A stretch of DNA of 64,000 nt from Paenibacillaceae bacterium (lineage in GTDB: Bacteria; Bacillota; Bacilli; Paenibacillales; Paenibacillaceae): contig CAAFUF010000055.1 in assembly GCA_900766135.1 (NCBI GenBank), positions 1 to 64,000 on the forward strand, written 5' to 3'. The notes below the pieces were generated by a model that saw only the letters and a program-made list of their open reading frames with translations, searched no databases and was not told the origin of the DNA. The translations under genes and the position numbers were made by a program. Position 1 is the stretch's first letter. Each line of letters starts with the position of its first letter. Below, in pieces: positions 9,168 to 17,672 of the stretch.

Positions 9168-10103
9168 CTAGATCGATACGTCGCGTTTCTTGAATACGAA
9201 CCAGCTTAGAAGCGTCAGTACAGCGATGTATGCAAGCATCACGGCGATGGAAAAGTTCAGCGTCATTTCGGGTCTAGCCGGCAGATGGAAAATGTACAGG
9301 CTTATGTCGCTGTTGGCAAAAGGAAGGAACTTTAACCATTTTATTTTTGCTGTCGCTTCAATCATGGAATTGCCCACGATCATAACACACAACGAGATTC
9401 CCAGCGCCAGGGCGCTGTTGCGCAGAACCGTGGATACTGCGAAAGCCAGGGTGACGTAGCCCATGACAGGGAAAATACTTAAACCGTACATTTTGATGAT
9501 CTGCATCAAAACATTCAGCTGTACAACTTGTCCCTGCGGGTTCAAAAATAAATCAGTTGTGTGGATGTTGCCCCATCCATAAAACAAAGCATTTGCGGCA
9601 TAACCGCATACGACCAGGAGCGTCAGCATAACGATGGCAAACAGAGACACCGCGATATATTTGGAAAACAGAATTTTAGCGCGGCTGTGCGGGCGGATCA
9701 GCAAGAATTTCATCGTTCCGGTCGTATATTCCCCGGCTATCATATCCGCAGCAAGGATGATTGTGAAAACGATGACCATTTCGATTAAGCCGGAAAAAGT
9801 GAGCAACGCTGACCACGGATTATCAGAGGGGCCCGGGAAGTCGTTTTCCAAGCGATATTTCGCAATCTTCAACTTGTTTTCAGCATCGGCACGTAACGTA
9901 GGAGATAACTCCGTAATTTTCAAACGTTCTTCATACTGCTGGACGAGTTGTGTTGTTTCAGCCCGCCAATCCTGGGAATTCGTGTTGTTGATTTTACCTA
10001 AGATCGAAGAGCCTATAGTGATGGCAAACAGTAAGATCAAAAGAATCCATGTCAATTTTCGGCTGTATATTTTCATGCTTTCGTTGGCAACCAATCCGAT
10101 CAT
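9168..10103 (-). CDS. ABC-2 type permease, bacitracin/lantibiotic exporter class
   Basis: A 311-residue membrane protein: one N-terminal membrane segment, a ~70-residue extracytoplasmic loop, then five more hydrophobic segments, the layout of BcrB-type ABC-2 permeases. It contains the usual TTGTMKFLLIRPHSRAKI coupling region after the second segment. It overlaps the upstream ATPase gene by four bases (ATGA), so the two are translationally coupled and form the exporter. With the regulator and kinase downstream it is best read as a self-protection module against peptide antibiotics; the substrate is unknown. Confidence 0.88.
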   Translation of the reverse strand: MIGLVANESMKIYSRKLTWILLILLFAITIGSSILGKINNTNSQDWRAETTQLVQQYEERLKITELSPTLRADAENKLKIAKYRLENDFPGPSDNPWSALLTFSGLIEMVIVFTIILAADMIAGEYTTGTMKFLLIRPHSRAKILFSKYIAVSLFAIVMLTLLVVCGYAANALFYGWGNIHTTDLFLNPQGQVVQLNVLMQIIKMYGLSIFPVMGYVTLAFAVSTVLRNSALALGISLCVMIVGNSMIEATAKIKWLKFLPFANSDISLYIFHLPARPEMTLNFSIAVMLAYIAVLTLLSWFVFKKRDVSI

Positions 10104-11026
10104 TTCTTCTCCTCCGTTATCTCCAAAAATTTATCTTCCAAGGTCTGCTCCTGCACTTGAATGCTGTATACCTGAATACCCGCTTGCATGAGGAGCATAT
10201 TGACGGTTGGAATTTCATCTCGGTTCAACGGAATCAACAATTGCCCCGGCTGCCCAGCCGGCAAAGCCGACTTATTTAAAGTGGCTATCAGACTTTTTGC
10301 CTGTTCGATTTGGGAAGGCTCAACGGTGACGCAAACATGAGAACTTCCGCTAGTATGGACAAAGTCTCGTATGCTTTGAATACGGACTAGCCTTCCCTTT
10401 TGCAGAACACCCACTCGATCACACATTAATTCCATTTCGGACAGTAAATGGCTTGAAACGAAAACGGCAACGCCTTCTTCATGAGCAAGTCTCTTTAAGT
10501 AGTTGCGCAATTCGTGAATCCCGGCGGGATCAAGCCCGTTCGTCGGCTCATCCAATATAAGTAGAGACGGGCGGTGCAGAAGGGCTTGAGCAATTCCCAG
10601 CCGTTGCCTCATGCCAAGGGAATAGGTCTTCACTTTGTCGTAAATCTTGTCCTTTAGTCCAACGATTTCTACAATTTCTTCAATACGGGCTTTGGTTACG
10701 CCGGGAATCATCCGTGCATAATGCTTTAAATTTTGATCCCCTGTCATATATTTGTATAAATCCGGATTCTCAACAATGGCTCCTACATTCCGAATCGCCT
10801 TGTTGAAGTCTTTGGTAATGCTGTGTCCCTTAATGAGAATATCTCCCTGATTGATCCTGATCAAACCTACCATCATGCGAATGGTGGTCGTTTTCCCCGC
10901 TCCATTGGGACCTAAGAAACCAAATACCTCTCCAGCCGGAATATCGAACGACAGATCGTCCACGATCGTCTTTTTTCCGATTCTTTTCGTTGCGTGCCGA
11001 AACTGTACTACCGGTGCCTGATTCAT
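10100..11026 (-). CDS. ABC transporter ATPase, BcrA-like
   Basis: A 308-residue ATPase with Walker A GPNGAGKTT (about residues 39-47), signature YSLGMRQRLGIAQ, Walker B LLILDEPTNGLDP and the switch histidine SSHLLSE. The ~90-residue C-terminal extension is typical of antibiotic exporter ATPases. It is the first gene of the minus-strand operon. On its minus-strand promoter side, a TATAAT (plus positions 11080-11085) lies about 55 bases upstream of the start; no convincing -35 box was seen. Confidence 0.92.
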   Translation of the reverse strand: MNQAPVVQFRHATKRIGKKTIVDDLSFDIPAGEVFGFLGPNGAGKTTTIRMMVGLIRINQGDILIKGHSITKDFNKAIRNVGAIVENPDLYKYMTGDQNLKHYARMIPGVTKARIEEIVEIVGLKDKIYDKVKTYSLGMRQRLGIAQALLHRPSLLILDEPTNGLDPAGIHELRNYLKRLAHEEGVAVFVSSHLLSEMELMCDRVGVLQKGRLVRIQSIRDFVHTSGSSHVCVTVEPSQIEQAKSLIATLNKSALPAGQPGQLLIPLNRDEIPTVNMLLMQAGIQVYSIQVQEQTLEDKFLEITEEKK

Positions 11027-11199
11027 AAATTCATTTCCTTTCTATCGTGTTTAAAACCCTTTCCTGCGATTTCAAGCAAATTATAAAAAGCAAAAGTAAA
11101 CGGAAGGTAAATGGGGAGCAAACCGGTCACAAACTTTGTAGATCCAACCTGGATTCATTTTCTTTTCTCTCCGTACAGGCACGCCTAGGCCTCCGCCCA

Positions 11200-11207
11200 C
11201 ATACAAT
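11200..11207 (+). promoter_or_regulatory. Sporulation-type -10 element upstream of sigK
   Basis: CATACAAT matches the -10 consensus shared by sigma-E and sigma-K promoters and lies 65 bases upstream of the sigK start. No well-spaced sigma-E -35 element is obvious, so this is a partial match. It fits the known mother-cell expression of sigK. Confidence 0.5.
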
Positions 11208-11271
11208 GAAATGACCCAAAATGAAGCAAGGTTGTATTCATTGTGATGTGAATCAGCAGGAGGTGTCATCT

Positions 11272-11970
11272 TTGCCCGGATTGTTTACCGCAATTGCTTT
11301 GTTCATTAAACAGCTGACTTTGCTTGTATCGTATGTGAAAAATAATGCGTTTCCGCAGCCCCTGACCGAGGAGGAGGAAACGAAGCATCTGCAGCGCATG
11401 GCGGAAGGGGACGCGGTGTCCCGCAATATGCTGATCGAGCATAACTTGCGGCTGGTGGCGCATATCGTGAAGAAATTCGATAACACCGGCGAGGATCTGG
11501 AGGACCTGATCTCCATCGGGACGATCGGCCTGATCAAGGCGATCGAGAGTTTTCGGCCGAATAAAGGGACGAAGCTGGCGACCTTCGCGGCCCGCTGCAT
11601 CGAGAATGAGATCCTCATGCATCTGAGATCGCTGAAGAAAACGCGCAAGGACGTATCGCTGCATGATCCGATCGGAACGGATAAAGAAGGAAATGAAATC
11701 ACCTTGATCGATATTTTGGGGACGGAAGCGGACGATGTGGTGGACCGGGTTCAGCTCAAGATGGAGAAGAGCAAAATCTATCGGAACCTGGACATTCTGG
11801 ACGCGCGGGAGCAGGAAGTGATCAAAGGGCGGTTTGGGCTGGAGCATGGGGGAGAGGAACGGACCCAGCGCGAAATCGCCAAGGAGCTCGGCATCAGCCG
11901 GAGTTACGTGTCGCGGATCGAGAAAAGAGCGCTCATGAAGCTGTATCATGAGTTTTATAAAAAGAAATAA
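11272..11970 (+). CDS. sigK: RNA polymerase sporulation sigma factor SigK (pro-form)
   Basis: A 232-residue mother-cell sigma factor. TTG 11272 is chosen because AGGAGGTG lies just upstream and the protein then starts MPGLFTAIALF, like the SigK pro-peptide; the in-frame ATG at 11221 adds residues unlike the family. The first 20 residues are hydrophobic, and VSYVKNNAFPQPL marks the pro-peptide cut before Tyr21, as in B. subtilis. Region 2 (NLRLVAHIVKKF, DLISIGTIGLIKAI) and region 4 (TQREIAKELGISRSYVSRI) are intact. In B. subtilis 168 the coding sequence is split by the skin prophage-like element; here it is continuous. It stands alone, with a terminator after it. Confidence 0.97.
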   Translation: MPGLFTAIALFIKQLTLLVSYVKNNAFPQPLTEEEETKHLQRMAEGDAVSRNMLIEHNLRLVAHIVKKFDNTGEDLEDLISIGTIGLIKAIESFRPNKGTKLATFAARCIENEILMHLRSLKKTRKDVSLHDPIGTDKEGNEITLIDILGTEADDVVDRVQLKMEKSKIYRNLDILDAREQEVIKGRFGLEHGGEERTQREIAKELGISRSYVSRIEKRALMKLYHEFYKKK

Positions 11971-11992
11971 TAGAAAGCTGCAATAGATGCCT

Positions 11993-12028
11993 AAGCAGGA
12001 CCGAGCATGGCTCGGTCCTGCTTATTTT
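11993..12028 (+). terminator. Rho-independent terminator of sigK
   Basis: A perfect 14-bp stem, AAGCAGGACCGAGC (11993-12006) and its complement (12010-12023), with a three-base loop and a following ATTTTAG. Confidence 0.92.
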
Positions 12029-12135
12029 AGTTATAAACGGATTGCCTGATAACGATCATCATCCTAACACAGTCAAGCGATTGAATTTATGATACAATGG
12101 CGTCGTTGATTGTGAGCAGCAGGAGTACATATTAA

Positions 12136-12777
12136 ATGATTAGGACGGACCCTATGAAGAGATATTTTCATCAATTAGATTCAAAGAGACTGATGATCAT
12201 GGTTTTCGGCAATGTTTTTTTGGGGATGGGAATTAGTATCTTTAAGTTGTCCGGCATGGGCAACGATCCCTTCAGCGGCATGGTGATGGCATTAGCAGAG
12301 TCTATCGGTATCGCGTATGCTCATTTTCTGATCCTGCTGAACCTGATGTTGTTTGTCATCGAATGGATCATGGGACGAAAGTATATCGGAGCGGGGACTT
12401 TCGTAAATGCAATTCTCCTGGGCTACATCGTAACTTTCTTTCATAGTACCTGGCTTCACTTGTTCGGTGAACCTCAGCTTTTTTGGCAGCGAACGGTCGT
12501 AGTGGCGATTGGTGTGGTCGTATGCAGTTTTGGGGTATCCCTGTATCAGACATCGGATGTGGGAATAGCTCCCTATGACAGTTTGTCTCTGATTATGAAA
12601 AATCGCTTCCCGAAAATCTCTTACTTTTGGCATCGTATGTTTACGGATGCACTTTGTGCATTGATCTGCTTCCTGGCAGGAGGCGTGATCGGATTGGGAA
12701 CTCTCGTTTCCGCACTAGGGCTGGGACCCATCATCCATTTTTTTGATGTGAAATTTACGAAGAAGCTTTTAGCTTAG
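12136..12777 (+). CDS. YczE/YyaS-family integral membrane protein
   Basis: A 213-residue polytopic protein with about five or six hydrophobic segments and the family motifs GMGISIFKLSGMGNDPF and GVSLYQTSDVGIAPYDS, which appear as two related halves. Such YczE/YitT-like proteins are common in Firmicutes; their biochemical role is unsettled, with some linked to antibiotic production. The start at 12136 has CAGGAG about ten bases upstream; an internal ATG at 12154 is possible. It is a single-gene unit that meets the remnant gene on the opposite strand at its stop. Confidence 0.75.
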   Translation: MIRTDPMKRYFHQLDSKRLMIMVFGNVFLGMGISIFKLSGMGNDPFSGMVMALAESIGIAYAHFLILLNLMLFVIEWIMGRKYIGAGTFVNAILLGYIVTFFHSTWLHLFGEPQLFWQRTVVVAIGVVVCSFGVSLYQTSDVGIAPYDSLSLIMKNRFPKISYFWHRMFTDALCALICFLAGGVIGLGTLVSALGLGPIIHFFDVKFTKKLLA

Positions 12778-13418
12778 ACGGGCTGCTTTTCATTTTGACT
12801 TAAAAATTTCATTAAATCACTACTCAGTTGCACCATCTCCTTGTTAGCATTACTCGCATAATCCGGCAACATCATATCCCTAACCATTTTAGTTCGCAGC
12901 CATGTCATAAAGAACAGATCCAAAAATGAATTTGGGAATTTAAGTACCATTTTAAGCATAGGGGGATCAATTGACACGCCAGCTTTTTGTATCGCCCTTA
13001 GATACGCTTGCATATCCTTTTTAATAACGTAGGGGAGCTTTGCTGTTTTAAATATTTCGGCGAGGCTTTCGATGCGTCCTGTCACTGCGCCATTCATTTC
13101 TCCAAATGCAGTTGCCGCCATAATCTTTGGTAGAAATCGAGCATGCAATACTTCATCTTTTATCTGTCCGCCGAAGCCGGGAAAAGCGGGTAAAAGTCTA
13201 TCCCCTACGATATCCAGCCACGAAGAGAATCCAATTGAATTACTTATCATCGTAACTATATTTTTGCTTTGATTATCTTTTAGCGCTAACAACGCTGATT
13301 CGGACCGATCATAACGAACGGTAACGAAAATAAAATCGTATACATCGTCATTTTTGAGCTTATCGATGACATTTACTTGTATCGATCTAACGGCACCTCG
13401 TGGAGAACCTCTATTCAA
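12774..13418 (-). pseudogene. 5'-truncated ketopantoate reductase-like (ApbA/PanE) gene
   Basis: The readable part (214 codons from a TTG) resembles the later N-domain and C-domain of ApbA/PanE-type reductases (VNVIDKLKNDDVYDFIFVTVRYD, then MISNSIGF and a helical C-terminal half). The NAD(P)-binding glycine loop that should precede it is missing, and an in-frame TAA stands just upstream of the TTG. A functional dinucleotide-binding enzyme is therefore unlikely. Its 3' end overlaps the stop of the YczE-like gene by four bases, tail to tail. Confidence 0.65.
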
Positions 13419-13489
13419 GAGGGATTACGCCCTATTTTAACGAATGAGTCTGTCTTTCAAAAAGGGCAGCGGAAAGCGGAGGTTGGGCA

Positions 13490-13540
13490 TTGACGTTCCC
13501 TGTTTTCGGTGTTATATTGTGCATACACGATATACACAAT
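13490..13540 (+). promoter_or_regulatory. Promoter and GntR-type operator of the YtrB-like ABC operon
   Basis: TTGACG (13490-13495), a 17-base spacer and TATATT (13513-13518) form a near-consensus sigma-A promoter. Overlapping the -10 box and continuing past it is the inverted repeat ATTGTGCATA-N5-TATACACAAT (13516-13540, 9 of 10 bases symmetric). The placement fits repression by the GntR regulator encoded last in the same operon. Confidence 0.82.
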
Positions 13541-13557
13541 TTTTGAGGAGGTACCGA

Positions 13558-14415
13558 ATGCTAGCGTTAGATATTCGTAACCTGAATAAGAAATTTCCGA
13601 GCTTTGAGCTCAAAGATGTTTCATTTCAACTGGAGAAGGGTTTTATCATGGGCTTTATCGGGGTCAACGGCGCGGGGAAAACCACCACGATCAAATCGAT
13701 CTTGAATATGACTCATATCGATAGCGGCGAGGTCCATATTCTGGGGCGAAACATGAACGAGCACGAGCTTGAATTGAAACAGGACATCGGATTTACGTTC
13801 GGTGGCATTGAGTTTTATACGCGCAGTAAAATCAAGACGTTGACCGATACCATCAAAAAGTTCTATCGGAATTGGGACGATGAGACCTACGCTTATTACC
13901 TGCGGAGATTCAAATTGGACGAAAATAAAAAGATCGCCGATCTTTCGACCGGCATGAAGGTCAAATACAGCCTAGCCCTTGCTCTGTCCCACGGGGCGAA
14001 GCTTCTGATCCTCGACGAACCAACAAGCGGGCTTGATCCGGCCTCGCGAGACGATCTGCTGGACATTTTCCAGGAGTTGATCGTTGGCGGCGAAGTCAGC
14101 ATTCTTTTTTCCACGCATATTACCTCCGACTTGGAGAAGTGCGCGGATTTCATTACTTTTATCTCGGGTGGGCAAATCATTCTTAGCTGCGAGAAAGAGG
14201 AATTCAAGGAATCTTATCTCCTGCTGAACGGTTCCGCGAGCGAGCTGGACCAGGTGAAGAACCGGATGATTGCGTATAAAACGAATTCGTTTGGGTTTAC
14301 GGGATTGATCCACGCCAGCGATTTCGATCCGACCTGCGGCATAAAGTCCGCCACGCCAAGCCTAGAGGATATCTTGATTTATTATACGAAGAAAGGGGAG
14401 CAGATCCATGGTTAA
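13558..14415 (+). CDS. ABC transporter ATPase, YtrB/PmtA-like
   Basis: A 285-residue ATPase. ATG 13558 has GAGGAGG upstream; the longer frame to 13444 would run through the promoter and operator, so it is rejected. Motifs: Walker A GVNGAGKTTT, signature LSTGMKVKYSLALAL, Walker B LLILDEPTSGLDP and switch FSTHITSD. It overlaps the permease gene by eight bases. It belongs to the small GntR-linked exporters of Firmicutes (Ytr of Bacillus, Pmt of staphylococci), which respond to peptides or cell-wall stress; substrate here unknown. Confidence 0.88.
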   Translation: MLALDIRNLNKKFPSFELKDVSFQLEKGFIMGFIGVNGAGKTTTIKSILNMTHIDSGEVHILGRNMNEHELELKQDIGFTFGGIEFYTRSKIKTLTDTIKKFYRNWDDETYAYYLRRFKLDENKKIADLSTGMKVKYSLALALSHGAKLLILDEPTSGLDPASRDDLLDIFQELIVGGEVSILFSTHITSDLEKCADFITFISGGQIILSCEKEEFKESYLLLNGSASELDQVKNRMIAYKTNSFGFTGLIHASDFDPTCGIKSATPSLEDILIYYTKKGEQIHG

Positions 14416-15064
14416 CTTGATTAAGAAAGATATCAGGCTGGGCGTACATCCCCTGTTTTTGATCATGCCTTTGTTGACCGGCGCCTTAATGTTTATTCCC
14501 GGCTGGATTTATTTCATTGTTATCCTGTATTTTTGCTGGATCACCGTACCGAACATGTTTAACCAATTTAGGTCGCAAAATGATTTGATGTTTACCTCGA
14601 TGATGCCTGTCACGAAACGGGACATCGTGAAAGCGCGGGTATTCGTGGTCGCCGGATTGGAAATGGCGCATGTTGTGGTTGCCTTGGTCTTTGGTATGAT
14701 TACCTCGCGCATCTATCCGGACTTGACCTACATTTTCTTCCCGCCGAATTTGGGTTTCTTCGGTTTGTGTTTTGCCATGCTGGCGATCTTTAATCTCGTC
14801 TTTATTCCGATGTATTACAAGACGGCGTACAAATTCGGCATGGCACTGCTCGGCTCCACCGTGGCGGCAACTCTGTTCGCCGCGATCACCCAGTGGATCG
14901 GAATTCAAAATAAGACGATCAACCGTATTTTTTATGGTACGGAAGCGAACAGCGTGGCGCTTCAACCCTATATTTTGATCGCGGGAATCTTGGTCTTCCT
15001 TGCATTGACCGTCATTGCTTACCGGATTGCGGTCAAACGCTTCCTTCAAGTGGAGATCCAATGA
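14408..15064 (+). CDS. ABC-2 family permease partner
   Basis: A 218-residue protein with six predicted membrane segments and no enzymatic motif, of the ABC-2 permease class that pairs with YtrB/PmtA-like ATPases. It begins inside the ATPase gene and its stop overlaps the GntR start by four bases, so the three genes form a tight operon. The sequence LMFTSMMPVTKRDIVKARV after the second segment is typical of the coupling region. Most likely it moves a peptide or lipid-linked compound. Confidence 0.82.
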   Translation: MVNLIKKDIRLGVHPLFLIMPLLTGALMFIPGWIYFIVILYFCWITVPNMFNQFRSQNDLMFTSMMPVTKRDIVKARVFVVAGLEMAHVVVALVFGMITSRIYPDLTYIFFPPNLGFFGLCFAMLAIFNLVFIPMYYKTAYKFGMALLGSTVAATLFAAITQWIGIQNKTINRIFYGTEANSVALQPYILIAGILVFLALTVIAYRIAVKRFLQVEIQ

Positions 15065-15426
15065 ACGTAGCGATTTCGAACACCTCGGAGAAACCGATTT
15101 ATCAGCAGTTGTTTGAGCAAATCAGCGCTCAAATTCTGAAGGGCGAGTTGGAGAGCGGCTACAGTCTCCCGCCGATCCGGCAAGCCGCCCATGAGCTGCG
15201 GGTCAGCGTCATCACCGTCAAGAAGGCATGGGAAGAACTCGAACGGCGTGGATTGATCCATACCGTCACCGGCAAAGGCTGCTTTGTGGCCGAATTTTCG
15301 CCAGAGGAGATGCGGCGCATCCGAAATGAAATGGTGCTGGAACAAATGGCGGGCGAGGTATCCTTTTACAAGTCCTTTGGCCTTACCTTGGATGAAGTGA
15401 TCGAGATGTTGAAAAAGGTTTATTGA
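15061..15426 (+). CDS. GntR-family repressor, YtrA/YhcF subfamily
   Basis: A 121-residue regulator. The winged helix-turn-helix covers residues ~10-75 (PIYQQLFEQISAQIL, SLPPIRQAAHELRVSVITVK). A short ~40-residue helical tail follows instead of a ligand domain, as in YtrA. The gene overlaps the permease gene by four bases. It probably represses its own operon through the inverted repeat at 13516-13540. Its place at the 3' end differs from the classical ytr operon, where the regulator gene is first. Confidence 0.9.
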   Translation: MNVAISNTSEKPIYQQLFEQISAQILKGELESGYSLPPIRQAAHELRVSVITVKKAWEELERRGLIHTVTGKGCFVAEFSPEEMRRIRNEMVLEQMAGEVSFYKSFGLTLDEVIEMLKKVY

Positions 15427-15430
15427 TGAA

Positions 15431-15466
15431 ACTAAAAAAGCCGGTATTAGCGGCTTTTTTTAGTTT
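15431..15466 (+). terminator. Rho-independent terminator after the GntR operon
   Basis: Stem AAAAAGCCG / CGGCTTTTT with a seven-base loop and a run of T, ten bases after the stop. Confidence 0.88.
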
Positions 15467-15501
15467 TACGATACATTGGGAGACTTAAGATTTTTGAATT
15501 T

Positions 15502-15551
15502 GAAACGTTTCCAAAATAATAATTGAAACGTTTCCATTTTGGTGATATTAT
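15502..15551 (+). promoter_or_regulatory. Promoter with paired LacI operators, cluster 1 regulator gene
   Basis: Two copies of the palindrome GAAACGTTTC at 15502-15511 and 15525-15534 (23 bases apart). The second overlaps the -35 box TTGAAA (15523-15528), which stands 17 bases before TATTAT (15546-15551). Two identical palindromes precede the importer genes at 16640-16670, so the regulator probably controls itself and the uptake operon. Confidence 0.85.
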
Positions 15552-15581
15552 AGGGTTCATAAGAGAGCTCGGGGGGGTCAT

Positions 15582-16550
15582 ATGGCAAGCATTAAGGATG
15601 TAGCCAACTTAGCCGGCGTCGCGGTGGGAACCGTATCCAGAGTCATCAACAACTCGGGTGCCGTCAAGCCTAAAACGCGCAGAAAAGTGGAAGAAGCTAT
15701 CCAAGAACTGAATTATATTCCGAATGAAATTGCCCGGAATTTCAAAATGCGGAAATCGAAAATGGTCGCCCTGCTGCTCCCGAGCATCTGGCATCCCTTC
15801 TTTTCCGAACTGGCATATTACATTGAAGATGAATTGGATCGGGAAGGGTTTAAGCTCATGTTGTGCAACAGCGGAGGCAAACCCGAAAAGGAATTATATT
15901 ATCTGGATATGCTTCAGCAAAACAAAGTGGCCGGTATTGTCGGCATTACGTACAACGATATCGAAAATGACGTAAGCCATGATATTCCGATTGTCAGTAT
16001 CGACAGACACTTCAGCAAGAAGATCACTTGTGTCACTTCCGACAACTATGAAGGGGGTCGCCTGGCGCTAAGGGAGTTGGTCAAGGCGGGAGCACGAAAA
16101 CCGGCTTTTCTGGGCAGCGTCACTTCCGTTTTCAGCGAAACGATGAACCGGAGAGAGGGTTTCGTGGATGAGGCGAAAGCAATGGGCGTTGAGTATGTCG
16201 TCTATGAGAAGCCGGACCCAGTTGTGGACGATGATGCCTATTTTGAAGGATTTCTGAATGAGTATCGCGATGTGGACGGGATTTTTGCCATTACCGATAT
16301 GTTTGCCGCCAAATATATTGAAAGAGCAGGCAGGCGGGGAATTCGCGTTCCGGAGGATGTCAAAGTTATCGGATATGACGGGATTCAGGATCATCCTTAT
16401 TTTCACCCGATATTGTCAACGATCAGGCAGCCCGTAGAGGAGATGGCACGTATGACGATCAGGCTGCTTTATCAAAAGATGGAGGGTGAAACGTTAGAGC
16501 GGGAGGTTTATCGTCTTCCGGTTGTTTTTAGACCAGGCGAAACGACCTGA
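15582..16550 (+). CDS. LacI-family regulator of fructoside cluster 1
   Basis: A 322-residue regulator: LacI helix-turn-helix at residues 2-50 (SIKDVANLAGVAVGTVSRV, hinge NEIARNFKMRKS), then a periplasmic-binding-protein-like effector domain. The ATG follows GGGGGGG. It precedes the importer operon on the same strand, separated by a terminator and its operators. The effector is presumably a fructose-containing oligosaccharide or a fructose phosphate, inferred from the target genes. It is unlikely to be CcpA itself, since it is embedded in one operon and its operators are found only around that operon in this window. Confidence 0.92.
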   Translation: MASIKDVANLAGVAVGTVSRVINNSGAVKPKTRRKVEEAIQELNYIPNEIARNFKMRKSKMVALLLPSIWHPFFSELAYYIEDELDREGFKLMLCNSGGKPEKELYYLDMLQQNKVAGIVGITYNDIENDVSHDIPIVSIDRHFSKKITCVTSDNYEGGRLALRELVKAGARKPAFLGSVTSVFSETMNRREGFVDEAKAMGVEYVVYEKPDPVVDDDAYFEGFLNEYRDVDGIFAITDMFAAKYIERAGRRGIRVPEDVKVIGYDGIQDHPYFHPILSTIRQPVEEMARMTIRLLYQKMEGETLEREVYRLPVVFRPGETT

Positions 16551-16568
16551 TTGAGGTACAGGATCACA

Positions 16569-16627
16569 GGAAAAACATCATATGCACGGTGCTTTCGCCT
16601 TTGGGTTTCACCGGATGATGTTTTTCT
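16569..16627 (+). terminator. Terminator hairpin after the cluster 1 regulator gene
   Basis: AAAAACATCAT (16571-16581) pairs with ATGATGTTTTT (16615-16625); internal GGTG/CACC can extend the stem. It ends in a T-rich tail. Confidence 0.8.
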
Positions 16628-16639
16628 CATGATAAATTG

Positions 16640-16670
16640 GAAACGTTTCAATTATAATTGGAAACGTTTC
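16640..16670 (+). promoter_or_regulatory. Paired LacI operators before the cluster 1 importer
   Basis: GAAACGTTTC at 16640-16649 and 16661-16670, 21 bases apart, with TATAAT (16653-16658) between them as a possible -10 box. They are identical to the operators before the regulator gene. The -35 box is not clear. Confidence 0.82.
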
Positions 16671-16708
16671 AAATACACATGACTTTTGCTTAGAAAGGGT
16701 GCATAAAG

Positions 16709-17659
16709 GTGAATTCTAGTGATTCCGGGGTAGAACAATCCACGGTCAAGGTGAAACGCAAGACTTGGACTCAGATCAAACGCAACTACGAATTGTATCT
16801 GTTCCTGCTGCCAATTATTCTGGTCTATCTCGTATTCAAATACTATCCGATGTACGGCGTACAAATTGCGTTTAAGGATTTTTCGCCGAGCCAGGGGATT
16901 TGGGACAGCGAATGGGTAGGGTTCAAACACTTCATTGACTTTTTTGACTCTTATAACTTCTGGACGATTATCACAAATACCCTATCGCTCAGTTTCTTGT
17001 CGCTGTTGTTTGGATTCCCGGCTCCGATTATCATCGCGATCATGCTGAATCAGATGCTGGGCAAACGATATAAGAAGTTTATTCAAACCGTCATTTATGC
17101 GCCGCATTTTATTTCTACCGTTGTGCTCGTCGGGATGCTTAACGTCTTCTTATCTCCGAACAGCGGGATCGTCAACCATATCATCGCCTTGTTCGGAGGC
17201 GATCCCATTCTGTTTATGGCCGACGAAGGCTGGTTTCGTCCGCTATACATCTTGTCGGGAATATGGCAAGAGACCGGTTTTTCCACGATTATTTACTTGG
17301 CCGCGCTTGCGGGGGTCAATCCTGAGCTTCATGAAGCTGCGATCATGGATGGAGCAAGCAAATGGAAGCGGGTGTGGTATGTGGATATTCCCGGGATCTT
17401 GCCGACGATCGTCATTTTGCTGATTCTTGCGCTGGGGAACATGATGAGCATCGGTTTCGAAAAAGCGTTTTTGATGCAAAACGATCTGAATTATGCCACT
17501 TCCAATATTATTCCGACCTATGTTTACGAGTTGGGGATTCAGAAGGCGCAGTATAGCTTTTCGACAGCAGTCGGACTGTTTAATTCCGTGATCAATATCA
17601 TCTTAATTGTCACTGTCAACCGGATCGCCAGAAAATTGACGGAAACCAGTCTGTGGTAA
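16709..17659 (+). CDS. Sugar ABC permease, LplB-type
   Basis: A 316-residue inner-membrane permease, with GTG start after AAAGGGTG. Six membrane segments and the EAA coupling loop (EAAIMDGASKWKRVWYVDIPGI) place it in the LplB/YteP group of CUT1 importers, as does the N-terminal YPMYGVQIAFKDF. It pairs with the LplC-type gene 13 bases downstream and the binding protein after that. No ATPase is encoded; such importers usually share an MsmX-type ATPase. The operon suggests uptake of a fructose-containing oligosaccharide. Confidence 0.92.
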   Translation: MNSSDSGVEQSTVKVKRKTWTQIKRNYELYLFLLPIILVYLVFKYYPMYGVQIAFKDFSPSQGIWDSEWVGFKHFIDFFDSYNFWTIITNTLSLSFLSLLFGFPAPIIIAIMLNQMLGKRYKKFIQTVIYAPHFISTVVLVGMLNVFLSPNSGIVNHIIALFGGDPILFMADEGWFRPLYILSGIWQETGFSTIIYLAALAGVNPELHEAAIMDGASKWKRVWYVDIPGILPTIVILLILALGNMMSIGFEKAFLMQNDLNYATSNIIPTYVYELGIQKAQYSFSTAVGLFNSVINIILIVTVNRIARKLTETSLW

Positions 17660-17672
17660 GGGGAGGATCACA

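Noticed and set aside
13444..13557. Longer start for the YtrB-like ATPase
   Set aside because: These codons cover the promoter and operator, and the family begins at the ATG 13558.
15502..16670. GAAACGTTTC sites as CcpA cre sites
   Set aside because: They are short perfect palindromes in paired sets around one LacI operon; a dedicated LacI operator explains them better, though CcpA overlap cannot be excluded.
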